64,000 bases of DNA. Source: Stereum hirsutum FP-91666 SS1 (taxonomy: Eukaryota > Basidiomycota > Agaricomycetes > Russulales > Stereaceae). The stretch is from assembly GCF_000264905.1 (NCBI RefSeq), contig NW_006763150.1, forward strand, positions 248,001-312,000. The letters run 5' to 3'. The translations under genes were made by a program, and so were the position numbers. Positions 10,877 through 22,276 of this stretch are shown here, one piece after another. The notes below the pieces were generated by a model, which saw only the letters and a program-made list of their open reading frames with translations, was not told the DNA's origin and did no database searches. The stretch's first letter is position 1; each line of letters starts with the position of its first letter.

Positions 10877-12341
10877 ATGCCACCTCGTCAATCCAAAGCA
10901 CCACCAATTTACCAACGCCCATCATCCCATCAACTCCTCACAGGAGCGAACTAAAAACCCGAAAACAGCATCCGTACCTTCTCCCGAGACGTTCCCTGGT
11001 CCTGTCGTCCTGTTGGATGATGATCCGCGTTATCCTCCGCAGAGCTTTCGGTCCTGGAAACGAGATAAGGACAGGAATGAAGTCACTGAGGCGAGAGGCG
11101 TAATCTATGTTGCACCGCCACCAGAGGTGAAAGAAGAGGTCGGGTTCGTGACGGGTTGGACGAGACCTGTGGGTACAGGGGGACAGGCTCAATATAACAG
11201 TAAAGACGCCACGAGGGTCAACAAGGGTGTCACTGGAGTGAGGGCACAATCCAAGAGGAAACGAATAGACCGTCCCATCGCGACAGCGACGCCACATCCA
11301 GAAATGAACGATGTCGTGGATTACCTGGCCGCGTTCTATCACCCTGTGCCTATAAAGCTCCTGCCCGCCTCGACTCTCACGTTCTCTGCTTGGATAGAAG
11401 ACTCGAAGGCCAAATCGAGATCCAAACACACCTCCCAAAATCCTCGTTACATCGCTCTCAATACGCCAACCGAATCCATCCGCATTCGCACCCGTCTTGC
11501 TCCCTCATCTTCCACAGACTCAGGACCAGGTCCACTTTTTCCCGATCCACTCAACCTCGACGACCTCCTCGATGCCGCTCTTTCGATTCTTCCTTCCGAC
11601 GCCTATGCCATCCTCTGCCTTGTTGCACATGACATTTATGAGTCTGAAGATGACGATATCGCGTGCGGAAGGGCGTATGGTGCGAGCAGGATTGCGGTGG
11701 TTTCGATGGCGAGGTATGATCCGGGGCTGGACGGGGCGCAGGGATTGAACGAAATACGTCCATGGCCGGCGTCCCATTTTGGCGAGCATGGAACGATTGA
11801 TGCTGCTCCCCCGCCTGCCACGAAGAAACGCAAGAGTGCAACCACATCTCAAGTCGCCGGCACCTCGACGTCGATGTCCCAGAAGGATCTGGGCCAGGAG
11901 CCTTCCCAACAGGCACTGACGCCTCTCCGCGCGGCCTTTGCACACCACACTCCGACACCACATCCCTCCTCGGTCTACCTCTTCCGCATCTGCCGTACCG
12001 CTTCTCACGAACTAGGTCACTGTTTCGGGATGGATCACTGTGTCTACTATGCGTGCTCTATGCAAGGGACGACAAGTTTAGCGGAGGATATGAGACAGCC
12101 TCCGTATTTGTGTCCGGTAGATCTGGGCAAGGTGATCACTGCAACGAGTGCGGGAGCCCAGTCTGTGGAGAGGATAGAAGCGGAGAGGATAAGGGAGAGG
12201 TATGGGGCGATGATACGAGTTTGTCAAAGGTTTGCGGGGAGATTTAGGCAAGGAGATGAAGAGAGTAGAGGACCTTGGAAGGCTTTTGGTGCGTGGATTG
12301 AGGGACGCGTGCAGGAATTAGACAACGAAGACGATGACTGA
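10877..12341 (+). CDS. Archaemetzincin-like zinc metallopeptidase (460 aa)
   Basis: Peptidase family M54 (AMZ), a metzincin-type zinc peptidase. The zinc-binding block HELGHCFGMDHCVYYACSM starts near residue 350 and carries the HExxHxxG signature and the following Cys residues and Met. About 17 residues later the family usually has CPxC; here it reads LCPVD, so the last Cys is Asp. Proposed exons: 10877-10886 and 10969-12341. The first exon has only 10 nt and its donor (GTCAAT) is weak. It is chosen because the conserved N-terminal region (ETFPGPVVLLDDDPRYPP) has no upstream ATG in its own frame, and this splice with a good branch site (AACTAA) restores it. A Lys/Ser/Thr-rich insertion lies between the RPWPASHFG block and the zinc motif. 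Substrate unknown. Confidence 0.85.
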
Positions 12342-12510
12342 AAGTAAGATACTGGCAATAATCTACCGGTGTCTGTGAGTGTCCCAAATTAGTTTGCGTT
12401 CTTGTCTCCACCAATACCGAATGAGGGGATTGAGAAGATTATTGAGATTATTCGTGTTCTCGTCGTTGGTATCATGTTCGTGGGTTTTTCTTTTCTTGTG
12501 CATAGTTACG

Positions 12511-12613
12511 TGTCCCGCCATCTACTCAAACCTAAATGACACTCTACCGACATGTTCTGTCATTTCGCGACCATTTATCGAGTGTCATTTGGGTTTGAGT
12601 AGATGGCGGGACA
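12511..12613. repeat. Near-perfect 34-bp inverted repeat (foldback)
   Basis: Arms 12511-12544 and 12580-12613 are reverse complements over 34 bp with one mismatch that would be a G-U pair in RNA. The loop is 35 nt. It starts 169 bp after the archaemetzincin stop codon and ends about 200 bp before the RNase H2C start. No clear target-site duplication flanks it. Confidence 0.9.
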
Positions 12614-12809
12614 AGAAAGAGCCTGACAGCAAGAGCCATCGCCCGGGGTCATCGTGATCAAAAGTAACATAATCGCTGATGTGACCAGACGCGTAGCGTG
12701 ACGACGCGTCGCTGTCTTTCGCCGCGTCTCACATCGTGTTCTTCCTAGCCTCCTTCTCCCACCATCCCCTTACGCTGCACAATATCTTATATATCGAGAT
12801 TTTATAGCT

Positions 12810-13752
12810 ATGGCGACAATAATCAGACTCGCACCCCCCAAATCCTCCACAATTCCAAAATGCACACCCAACCTCATGCCATTCCACATCGCACACACAG
12901 GCCACGCACCCATCTCAACATACTTCCGACCCAAACCTGCTCCGGTGTCCGCTCTTGATGCCTCCGCAGCTCTATCACCCAATATTGAGTCAGAGACACA
13001 GGTCGAAACACAAGCGGAAAGCCAGACGGAGACAGAAATGGAGACGCAAACCCTCACGGCATCCACCTCCGCCTCATCCACCACAGTCGTCTCAGAGACA
13101 AACTCCCCTCCCGACATAGACTCTACCAAACTCAAACTCACCGAAGACTCCCAACCTAACGTCACAAAAGCCGAAATCATCACCACGGTAACACAAGTAG
13201 TCGTCGAAACCAAACCCATCGCGTTCCGCCAATCGACAATCAAACGCCTCTCGTCCACCGCGAAACGTTTCGTAGCTTCTTTCAGAGGAAGGGCCATGCA
13301 CGGCGTAGACGTCGAGCTTCCGGAAGGTTATACAGGTCTCATACTTCGTGGACCTCCGAATGGAGATGTTGATCTACCAGTGCGAGGTAAGGCGCAGGAG
13401 AAAGGTAGACGGGCGAAGCGAGGATCAAAGAAGGTTATTGAAGTGGATGAAGAAGAGGAGATGGATGTTGACGGTGGTGGCGGTGGGGAGGAAGAAGGAA
13501 CGGTGAGAACGCTGGAGCCCGCGGGACAGTTCTCGTCGTTCGTGCTTTGGCATCCGGATTTTCAGGTTGATGAAGGGAGGGACGAGTATCTGAGGACGTT
13601 GACGGAGTGGATTGGGTTGGCTGCTGAGGTGTGTTCTGTTTTTCTTTTCTTTCCTTCTTTCTATCTTAGTCTGGTATTGAATATACGATGTTAAAATATC
13701 GTGGTTTTGGCATGGTTTCGCACAGATACATCGCGTTGAGGAGGAAGAGTAA
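12810..13752 (+). CDS. Ribonuclease H2 non-catalytic subunit C (281 aa)
   Basis: Non-catalytic subunit of the nuclear heterotrimeric RNase H2, which removes ribonucleotides from DNA and cleaves RNA-DNA hybrids. Exons: 12810-13628 and 13726-13752 (846 nt). The N-terminal block MPFHIAHTGHAPISTYF and the central block SFRGRAMHGVDVELPEGYTG match the fungal Rnh203/RNASEH2C pattern, followed by FVLWHPDF and a C-terminal TEWIGLAAE-IH helix. The last exon has just nine codons, and the splice restores the family's A-E-I-H junction. A Thr/Glu-rich stretch (about residues 60-125) and an Asp/Glu/Gly tract are low-complexity insertions that make it longer than most relatives. Confidence 0.85.
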
Positions 13753-14458
13753 TGTCACCATGTTCTGCTTCTGTTTGAGACTTTTATATTTGGATTTTCT
13801 ACCGTCTGCCAATTTAGTGCATGTGGCGCGGTGTGGCGCACTTGCAACCGTTTTCGCACGCTTTGACCTGTTGCGAATTCCACGACTGCAGTCCATCGAA
13901 TCACACATTCCACGCCTGCATAAAATAAGCAAAACACTCAAATGCAGATAATAGATTATAACAATCGGACAGCAAGTTGCAACAACCTCCAGAGAAAAGA
14001 CAGAACAGAACATAATCCAACACCCAGAGAAAATTCCGAACCACAAAGGAGTCAGGAGAAAAACAAGAGGAAACAAGCTGGCAGAGACAGACGCAGCTAG
14101 AGACAAGATAACGTATGTATACTTTCGTACAGGCAATTGATGAGCAGGGACAAGAACATCAACGTGTAGCGTATGACGCGAGGACGAGCGTAGGCATGAA
14201 CGTTTTCGTGATATGAATTGAATGGAATGAGGTGCGTGAGTAAGTAAGTAGCAGGCAGAGCAGACAGTGCTCGAATGGATAAAAGGCGACAGGAGGGGCG
14301 AGGACGACGGGGTGGATATTAAATGATAGTGAGTGGATGCGATGACTATGGGACCACGAGGACCGGGTCTGGAACTGAGGATGATACGCGGACTGCGTAG
14401 TATGTAGTCCGTATGATGAATGGAGATCATGCACACAACGAAAACTCATTCATGAACC
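13753..14458. other. Intergenic between convergent genes
   Basis: 3' regions of the convergent RNase H2C (plus) and KRE9-like (minus) genes. No gene recognised; the long minus-strand frame at 13666-14436 has no domain and is rejected. Confidence 0.5.
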
Positions 14459-15306
14459 TCAGAGGAAAGCCGCAACACTTCCCAACACCGCAACCATACC
14501 CAACGCCATCTGGACCTTGCGCACCTCCACAGCTCCGCTCGTCGACTCCGAACTCGCGTTGTTCGACGATGACGACTTGCTCGAGGTCGCAGCGGAGGAA
14601 CTCGCAGTCGACGTCGCAGTGGTCCTCTTGCTTCCTGTCGCACTGGTAGTAGCAGTAGCAGATGTCGCAGCCGCGGTCGAGGAAGTCGCAGCGCTGGACG
14701 CGTCGCCGCTGGCCGTCTCAATCGCCACCGTTGCAGCCGACATATACGTTGGCTGGGCCGTGAACTGCGACGCATCCGTCAGGGCACCGGTACCCCACTC
14801 AATCGTCGAACCATCGATGACGGTGCTGTTAGGTGGGTCGACGGTAGTGCCAGTGCTGTCGGTGATGGTGAAACGACCGGTCCATGTGACGTTGGAGGAG
14901 GCAGAGGAGGTGAACTGGTAGAAGTAGACAGCGGAGTGCAACGACACCGTGGGGCAGGTGAAGTCGAAGCTGGTGGTGTCGCCCGTCGCATCGACGGTGG
15001 CGACGGCTATGTTACAACGTAAACCCATGTGGTTAGAATATATTGTCATGATGGGTCGGATAAGAGAATGGAAGACGCACTGGTAAGGAAGACCATGGGG
15101 TCATTGGGACCCGTCATCAACTCGATATTCATCGACGTCCACTCGCCAGTCGTGTCAGCCTCCCAAGCGACATGGCAAGTTTCGCCCTCTGTGTAAACAT
15201 TTCCGGGCGCTGGTTCCGAGGGGGTAGGGTCCGCATGGACGAGCTGAACGGCAGCAAGGGAGAGGAGGGCAGAGAGGGCAACGGTGCTGGTAGATGAGCC
15301 GAACAT
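14459..15306 (-). CDS. KRE9/KNH1-like Ser/Thr-rich secreted protein, likely GPI-anchored (257 aa)
   Basis: Cell-surface protein of the yeast KRE9/KNH1-like, Ser-Thr-rich GPI-anchored family, linked in yeasts to beta-1,6-glucan and wall assembly. Exons: 15306-15081 and 15006-14459 (774 nt). It has a signal peptide (residues 1-25, ending VQLVHA), a beta-sandwich region with the family pattern YTEGETCHVAWEAD, MNIELMTG, FDFTCP and YFYQFTS, then a long Ser/Thr/Ala-rich stalk (about 165-235) and a hydrophobic C-terminus (MALGMVAVLGSVAAFL) preceded by small residues suitable for GPI attachment. The intron is 74 nt. The 3' end faces the RNase H2C gene. Confidence 0.85.
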
Positions 15307-16810
15307 GATGATTTTGAAAATTTGTATAGGAGTTCGAAGACTGAAGTCGCCTGAGGTATGTTATGTTATAAAGATGGGATCTGCGTGGGGCGCGAGTTTG
15401 TACGGGTTGAAGATGATAAGGGTATGGGGTGGTCGAGCTACAAGTGCAGTATGGTTCAATTCTTGTCAGTTCAACGCTATATATCCACCATACTCCATGT
15501 CTCGGCTGCCACACGATCATTCATACGCGTGTAACTTCCGAGACAGAGCGCAATCACGAACGGCAATCATAACCAGTCCGCTCCGAGACATTCTAAGACA
15601 AAAAAACTCACGAGTAGACCAGAGGTTAATAGATACTGAGGGGGTATGTCAAAAGAGCGAAGGGGTCCAAAAGAGCGGCAAAGCCTACGCGAAAGGGAGA
15701 CGAGGCTAGGGGATGAGAGAAAGATGGACGGCAACGCGAGCCCGGTTCATATAGCGGATTTTCGACGGCTAAGGCACACGCCACGTGTGGCGGATGTATT
15801 GAGAGGCCGCAGCCACATTTGGAAAGCGTGGTTGTCGATATTTAGACGTCGATCTTGGCTTGGCTCCGGCGGTGGTTGTCCGTTCGTCTTCGTTCCACCT
15901 GTGAATATAGGAGGCTTATATTCGCAACGGCTCAAAGGACCCATATACACCCACCCGCACGGGCCATCTTGGCATGAGGTCCTCCTATGTATGGGATTGT
16001 TTTTGTTCGGGTGATAGCATGACAACCCTGGGAAGATCTCTTCCGAGGCACAGCGGTAGCGCCCCGAGCCGAGAGCCTGCGCTCCGGCAATGCGCAGATT
16101 CATGTTGAACTACTGCGGGGAACGAAGACGTAATTTGGAGAACGGGCATGTATTTTGAAAGCTAGAATTACAGAGAACACAAATCGTACACCCAGAGGTG
16201 ACACTTTTCTTCACGAGACATGCTAGAAGGACGAAGATCATGATTTAGCGGACGCGTGCCGGTGTTTCTAGCCCATCTTGAGAAAATACTGTGAGCTCAG
16301 CGGACCGGCAGTATAGCGCTCGTCAATGGCTGTTCAGCTAGAGATCGCATTCAGTCGACGTAGCTACCAACATATCAAGACGGAGAAAAATAGAGACAAG
16401 TCGGTGGCACATCACATCAGTACAGTGACGGTGTTACTATACCACGGAGATGCAAGCGAAAAAAGGCGTCTCGTTCTACATCTGTTAAGTACCGACTCCG
16501 AGTCGGACTGCTTGCGTCGCTGCTCAGGAGGCAGACCATCACAACAACATAGCGATAGCAATTTTCATAATGCTCTGCTAAATGGCGATCTGAATGAAGA
16601 AGTACATGTCATACGGGATGGTATCAGGGCGCTACAATGAAAGGAGAGCAATAAATACAAAGCTAGACGGTCTGTTAGAGATGAATAAGTACTATGGAAG
16701 TTGCTGAATCTCGGTGGAAAAACGGACGTACCAACAAGAAACGATACAACATATAGGCCAAACACCTTCGCCGGCAACATCAGAGTACACAAAAATAAAA
16801 ACACACATCT
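15307..16810. other. 1.5-kb intergenic region
   Basis: Upstream region of the KRE9-like gene and 3' region of the MYND gene. A 118-codon minus-strand frame (15747-16103) begins with ATG but shows no domain, signal peptide or splice support, so it is not called. No RNA gene recognised. Confidence 0.45.
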
Positions 16811-19102
16811 CTAATCATAACCATATGACTGAGCCGTGACGGGTCCTTTTCCCTGAGGCTGAGGAAACCCGTCGGGCGGCCACAGGCGCTTCGCGACCTC
16901 TCTATGCGACATCGGCTTACCAGCCGCACGACTCTTCATGATATCGTAGAATACGTCCACATTCTTGAGGCGAGGGCACAGTTGTTTGTGTTCCTTCCAA
17001 TCCCTACAACACAGCAAAATAGAGGATCAACAGGAGCACCAGTAAGCGTCATATCAACGGAGTCCGTCATCAAAAAGAACGTACACCTTCTGACATTCCG
17101 CACTACAGTATGTCACCTTCTGGCACCTCGAACACTTTTTATCCCCATCGTTTTTACATCCCCTCCTCATACACCACTTCTTCGCCTCCTCGCCTAGGCC
17201 CTCTTGCAACACAGCTTTCTGCAACAGATCCAAAGCTGCCCAAGCACCCTCGATGAACACGTCCTTCGAATTAAAAGTGAATGGATTGAACGGCGGGAGG
17301 TCGTTAGGCGTAAGCTTCATCGTGTAGTCGATCACGGGCTCGAGGGATTTGGTGAGGAATTGGAGGAGTGCGAGGAACATGCGTTGGCGAGGGAGTTGGG
17401 GGCGGAGGATGGCTCGGAGGCGAGGGTTGCGAGTGACTTGTTGATGGAAGGGGGTGAAGATCGTGGTGACTAATTCTGAAAAGCACGATGCGTGATTCCG
17501 TGTCAGTGTAATGATCATTCACTGTAAAGTAAGAGAGGATAATAGAACTTACTCGGCACGTCATTGTACGTCCCACAAATCGGCAGGGCCTGGTCAAAAG
17601 CAGCAAACATCCCCGCCGAAGTCAGCGTTATGAGCAGCCTCTCGCTCTCATCCTTCAACATCACGTGGCACATCATCACTACATCTCCTGTGATCCTGAT
17701 TATAAGCGACATAATCGTATCGTCCATCTCTTCCTCCTGTAAGCTCGCATGGGTCGCAGCTCTCCCGAGCAAGAAGAACAGACTCTTCCACAGAACATTT
17801 GAACGTAATACCGCAAGGACAAACTCGCTGTCCTTTCCTTCTCTTTTGAACACTTTCTTCTCCTTTTCATCCGATCCTGATCCTGATTTCTGCGTGCTTT
17901 TGCACCGTATGCTCGCATCCGCGAGCATCGAGATAAGAAGATGCAAGCCCGTCCGCAATGCCCTTCCAGACATGAAACCGTTCAAAGGCCCAGCTAACTT
18001 CGAGAGGAACATGTCAGCAGACTCGCCCTTGACGCCTTCCAGGATGCGTGCAACGACGGAGTATTTTCGTGGATGAGATTCGCGGTACGTGAAGGTTGGT
18101 TCCATTCGTGGCTCGACGATCTCGCGGAGAGCTTCACAATTCACCATGAAGTCGCCGGGGTTGACGGAGTACATGAGGAATCGGGACATGATTTTGATGG
18201 TGCGATCCTTTGGTTTGTCGATCTCTCTGGAACAAAAGAAAAGGAGCGTGCGCCAGTGTTCATTAGGGTTGTGAAGGAAATGAGTTATGAAGTGACTCGA
18301 AGGTGACTACGAACTTCAGGAGGGCAGAGTCGATCCTGAACGACGAGTAGAGTATAGATGGAACCATCCTGCGTTCTGAATCGTGTGGTTCTGTGGGTTT
18401 CAACGTGGCCTCTGGCTCATCCCAAATCTAAGAATATCGTTATTTAGTCTGAACACGCGGTCATAACTGTGGCGCGGTGGCGTCTCACCCTCTCCATCAT
18501 ACCGTCCCAGCCCTTTGTCAGTGCGGACACCATAGTGGTTTGGACAGCCGTCTTTGGCGGCTTCAGCAGATCTACCGATCCGAGATAAAGAATTTCAAGG
18601 GGTGTGTAGTACGGGGATGGGATCTGGAGAAAGCACCATTCTCCGTTAGACCTGTCGCGTCGATGCTAACTTGCTGCTCAATCAGTCGGTACGCACCGGT
18701 TCAATAACCTCTTTCCATACATGCGCTGGCATATCGAAAGGACACGAATATTCCATAACGCGCTCCATGACACTCTGGCAAAGAGTATCGACGACGCCTG
18801 CTCTAACTAGGGCTTCCCAATCTTTACCTCCGGCTTGTGCCACACGTTGGACTACCTCTTGGGCTGGAGCAACGTCCTGCAATGGATTATACGATGAAAC
18901 AGGTTGGAGTTCACCGTCTCGCGCGAGCAACTTTGAAGGCACTCACGTCGGTAGTATCTCCCCAAGAGTTCTTCCCGATGTGGAGTTGGACAACCAAGGC
19001 ATCAGCAACGCGCTTTGGATTGGATTTGACCATTTTGCTCCACCGGAGCGTCTGCTCGGGTGGATGGGTGGGCATAATAATAGGATAATTTCTCGTCGCC
19101 AT
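16811..19102 (-). CDS. MYND-type zinc-finger protein (619 aa)
   Basis: Exons: 19102-18947, 18876-18697, 18623-18489, 18427-18297, 18226-17553, 17475-17085, 17003-16811 (1860 nt). The C-terminal MYND finger (about residues 525-567) reads WCMRRGCKNDGDKKCSRC then YCSAECQKVDWKEHKQLC, with all metal ligands in place; the splice after QK joins its last third. The N-terminal 520 residues are largely helical, without another domain I recognise, and resemble the fungal armadillo-like MYND proteins of unknown role. The fourth donor (GTCACT) is weak, and the alternative GTAGTC upstream would change a few residues. MYND fingers usually mediate protein-protein contacts. No signal peptide or membrane segment. 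The F-box gene at 19400 starts 300 bp away in the divergent direction, so the two may share a promoter region. Confidence 0.85.
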
Positions 19103-19399
19103 TGCAAGAGATTTCCGGTGTTCACGAATGGAGATGAAAGATAGGGGCGAAGTTTGAACCAAAATGATGTCGCGAGCAAAGCCTCCGGCGTTGCGGCAAA
19201 CCCCGGGAGGCTTGATTGGGTATGTTGCTCCCACGTCCCCACAAACCCCTCTTTCGTGAGACGTCACCCGTGTCTTCGAGTTGTTTTCGACATCTTTGTC
19301 TAAGGTCAGTATGACACGCCCAACAGTAATCTCATTAGCTGATCAGTGGATATCATACTAATATATTTATCTTTCACTTAACTAGCGTCAAAGAGCAGC

Positions 19400-21919
19400 A
19401 TGGACCGCGCAGAGTCCGAGTCGGCGAGTGTGGTGGCGACGCATAGCGGGCAACTAGCCTTCCCTTTGGACATACTCCTCCTAATCGTTCAAGACCTCGA
19501 TATTCAAGATATCTTAACCGTCGGTCAGGTGCGCCATATCAGCAGCATTGAGTTCAATATTGTATCGACCGCTCTATTAGTGTTGCAAACACCTCTACTT
19601 CCTTACGAATGCCCGCTCTCTTTGGCATGCAATTCTCCAAACTCGCATCATCGATAATTACATCCCAATTCCGCCGCTCTCATCCTCTGAAAGTCTTCTG
19701 TCGCTTTCCACAAACCAACTGAAAGGCATCGTATGTGATGCTCTCACCCTTCGAGATTCATGGACTTCGCCCCATCCTATACCGACCCGAACATTGTCCA
19801 TACCACGACCTCGGCCTGATGTCACCCCTTCGACGGTGAAGGTCGTTCCTGGACGCGGAAATAGATATGTTATAATATCTACAACGTTAACGACACTTCA
19901 GGCGGATATAGGTTTGTCAAATGAGTGTAAACATTGGCTGAGATGTCTCGACGTCGGCGCGCTGAATGTCTTGAAGGATGGCGCGATGGCAAGCATCAAG
20001 GAGAGTAGAACGGGCACTTGTGTTGCGACGCGAGTAATTATGCGGCCTCCGATCTTTACTATCAATGAGGATAGAGAGAGTGGAGCGCTAGTAGCATGTG
20101 CTTCAAGTCAAGAGTATGTCTATTCGTTCTGCTTGAAACCGTTAGCTGTACTAATAGTGAATGACTGGTTAGTGGTATCCTGACTACGATAATACTAGCT
20201 CTGGATACGACGCAGCCGGAGAACGATGCGTTCGTCGTTTTGACTGAATTTCCGACACAAGGTGATCCTCTTTTGCTTTTGGGCCACGTTCTCGCCACAG
20301 GCGACAAGGTGGGAAATGTATGGCTGTATGATACCCGCACTGGCGGTGTGATATACGAACTGCAAGACCCACAAGTACCACAAGTACGTTCGGTACCATT
20401 CAAAAAACGAATTATATGAACACAGATTGATCTTGTGCGCCACGTATAGATGAACGAGACCGTACGGGTCGTCTTACTCTCGGACTTAGTCCTGACCTTT
20501 GGCAACGCATCCATCAAGATTTTTACTCTCCCTATGCCTATCTCGGATCTTCCTCCCTCGGCATCCTTCTCGACGTCCGCCCATCCAGCCGTGTCAACTG
20601 CCAACCCTCTCGCTCCTCCCTCTCTTGACCATAATAGCACCACGACTCCGTCCCACCCCGTCCTCTTGCCGACAACGACCCACCGTTGGCGCTGGCGGCT
20701 TGATACCATCTGCGTCTCTCCCCTTGTCAGCTCCTTCCCACCCACCTCATCTTCATCTTCTCGCCACTTGCCCTTCATCAATATCCTGGTCCGTTTCGGG
20801 TCATGGTACCCTTGGCCTCTCAACATGCTACACCATTACACACTCTCGCCTTACCCTTCGTCTCCGTCCCTCGATCCCACTGCATCTGATGGGCCACAAA
20901 AGGCTCACCCAAACCCGTTCGAGACACGAACAGCTCCACAAAGCACAAGTACCACGGGCGCTACGGGAGCGAGTTCCCTCCCATCCGCGCAAATGGACCA
21001 TATGGGCCCAGTCTTCGCTACTTCGACCGTCGATAATTCCACCGTTGCCCTCACTATCGATATGGACAATTTCAGGCAAGATGTCCACGACGTTCTCACT
21101 CGTTATGGTCAGACGATGGCGGCAGTGTCAGGGTCGACCTCTCGATCCGGTTCTTCTCCATCACCTTCGCCTTCCAACCCCGCATCAAGGACTGATTCGG
21201 GTTCAACCAACAAGTCTCCCGCCGGTCCAAGCACTGCCTCGAAACCAACACCAACTTCTGGCCTTCTCATTCCGACTGCAACCGCAAATATTGCTTTACC
21301 CTACTCCGATGCCCCGGTTTTGAACCACTATACGTCCTCTACGCTCGATCTGTTCGCCGTCTCGGATACCTTGGTCGGCGAGTATGGTACCGCGCTTTGG
21401 TTGGACTCGCAGATGGAGAGCACCGTGGGTGATGAATACCTTTTCAATCCCGCAAATCACGGTGCTGGTGCCAGTGGTAGTGGTGGTGGTTATGGAGAAA
21501 GCGAGGACGAGGATGGTTGGGATGACGGGGATGGAGCAGGACAGGGTGTTACGCCCAATCCCGCTGTCGGACACGGAGGCTTCGGAGGTGGACATAGACC
21601 GCAAGTGAATCAAGCCGGCTCGCAACGTGTCGCCGGAAAAGTTCTTCCTCGACCCTCCTCCCCCTGGGTATCGTCTGCCTCCGCCTCCGTCACTGCCGCC
21701 TTCACCTCGTCGACCGCAGCGGAAGAAACATACGTGTCGTATGACGGGCGGTCACAGGGAAAGCGAGGGTGGACTGGTAGAGCGAGGGGAACGACAGTGT
21801 TTGGGTTGCATGAAAGGTCGGAGGTGTATCTTTTGGGGATGAATGAGGAGATCGGAAGGGTGGTTGTTGCGTGGAAGGACGGGGGTTTGGGGGTTTATGA
21901 TTATATGCCTGGGATATAA
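19400..21919 (+). CDS. F-box protein with propeller-like C-terminal region (780 aa)
   Basis: Probable substrate receptor of an SCF ubiquitin ligase. Exons: 19400-19528, 19581-20113, 20173-20383, 20450-21919 (2343 nt). The N-terminal F-box spans about residues 19-65: FPLDILLLIVQDLDIQDIL, then after the first intron CKHLYFLTNARSLWHAILQ. Downstream are repeated beta-strand-like blades with WD40-like endings (KVGNVWLYDTRTGGV, ASIKIFTL, FRQDVHDVL), broken by long Ser/Thr/Pro- and Gly-rich insertions (about residues 320-480 and 600-640). The last exon is fixed by a TATAG acceptor directly before ATG AAC, because the earlier CACAG acceptor runs into a stop. It is convergent with the UBX gene, whose stop lies 357 bp away. 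Confidence 0.8.
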
Positions 21920-22276
21920 TCCTGGTTATTGGATGGATAGGTGGATGGTGATGAAGACATGACGCAGAGAGAATAACAGTTGCGGTGAGAACGTTGGAAT
22001 TACATCTGCACATAATTGGGACTGGGAATGAGCGGATGATTGTACGATATTTTTTGTTTGAACAAAAGGTTCTCTAGTGTTCTTAGGCGGATAGTCGGTC
22101 TTGGGATGTTACAATAAAGCATGGTTACGGTTATTGTTACTTGTCTGTTGTATAGTGATTGCAATTCAGTTACATCCATACGCCCTTCGTACATGTACAA
22201 TCTTCAATCCTTCTCGTTCACGGTCTCCCTTTCCGTGGCTTCAATCGCACCGTTGTTGCAGCGACTTGTCACCGGC
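21920..22276. other. Short convergent intergenic region
   Basis: 3' ends of the F-box/propeller and UBX genes face each other. Nothing else recognised. Confidence 0.5.

Noticed and set aside
11520..12008. Minus-strand frame of 162 codons across the archaemetzincin gene
   Set aside because: Antisense to a recognised peptidase frame, no domain of its own.
13666..14436. 256-codon minus-strand frame between RNase H2C and the KRE9-like gene
   Set aside because: Starts near converging 3' ends, composition not protein-like, overlaps the last RNase H2C exon antisense.
15747..16103. 118-codon minus-strand ATG frame in the 15.3-16.8 kb gap
   Set aside because: No domain, signal peptide or splice pattern; could be chance. 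Conservation in a related genome would revive it.
16020..16110. GC-rich structured-looking stretch considered as an RNA gene
   Set aside because: No A/B box pair, no cloverleaf, no recognisable snRNA or snoRNA motif.
20062..20826. 254-codon minus-strand frame
   Set aside because: Overlaps exons 2-4 of the F-box/propeller gene, no ATG-linked domain or splice support.
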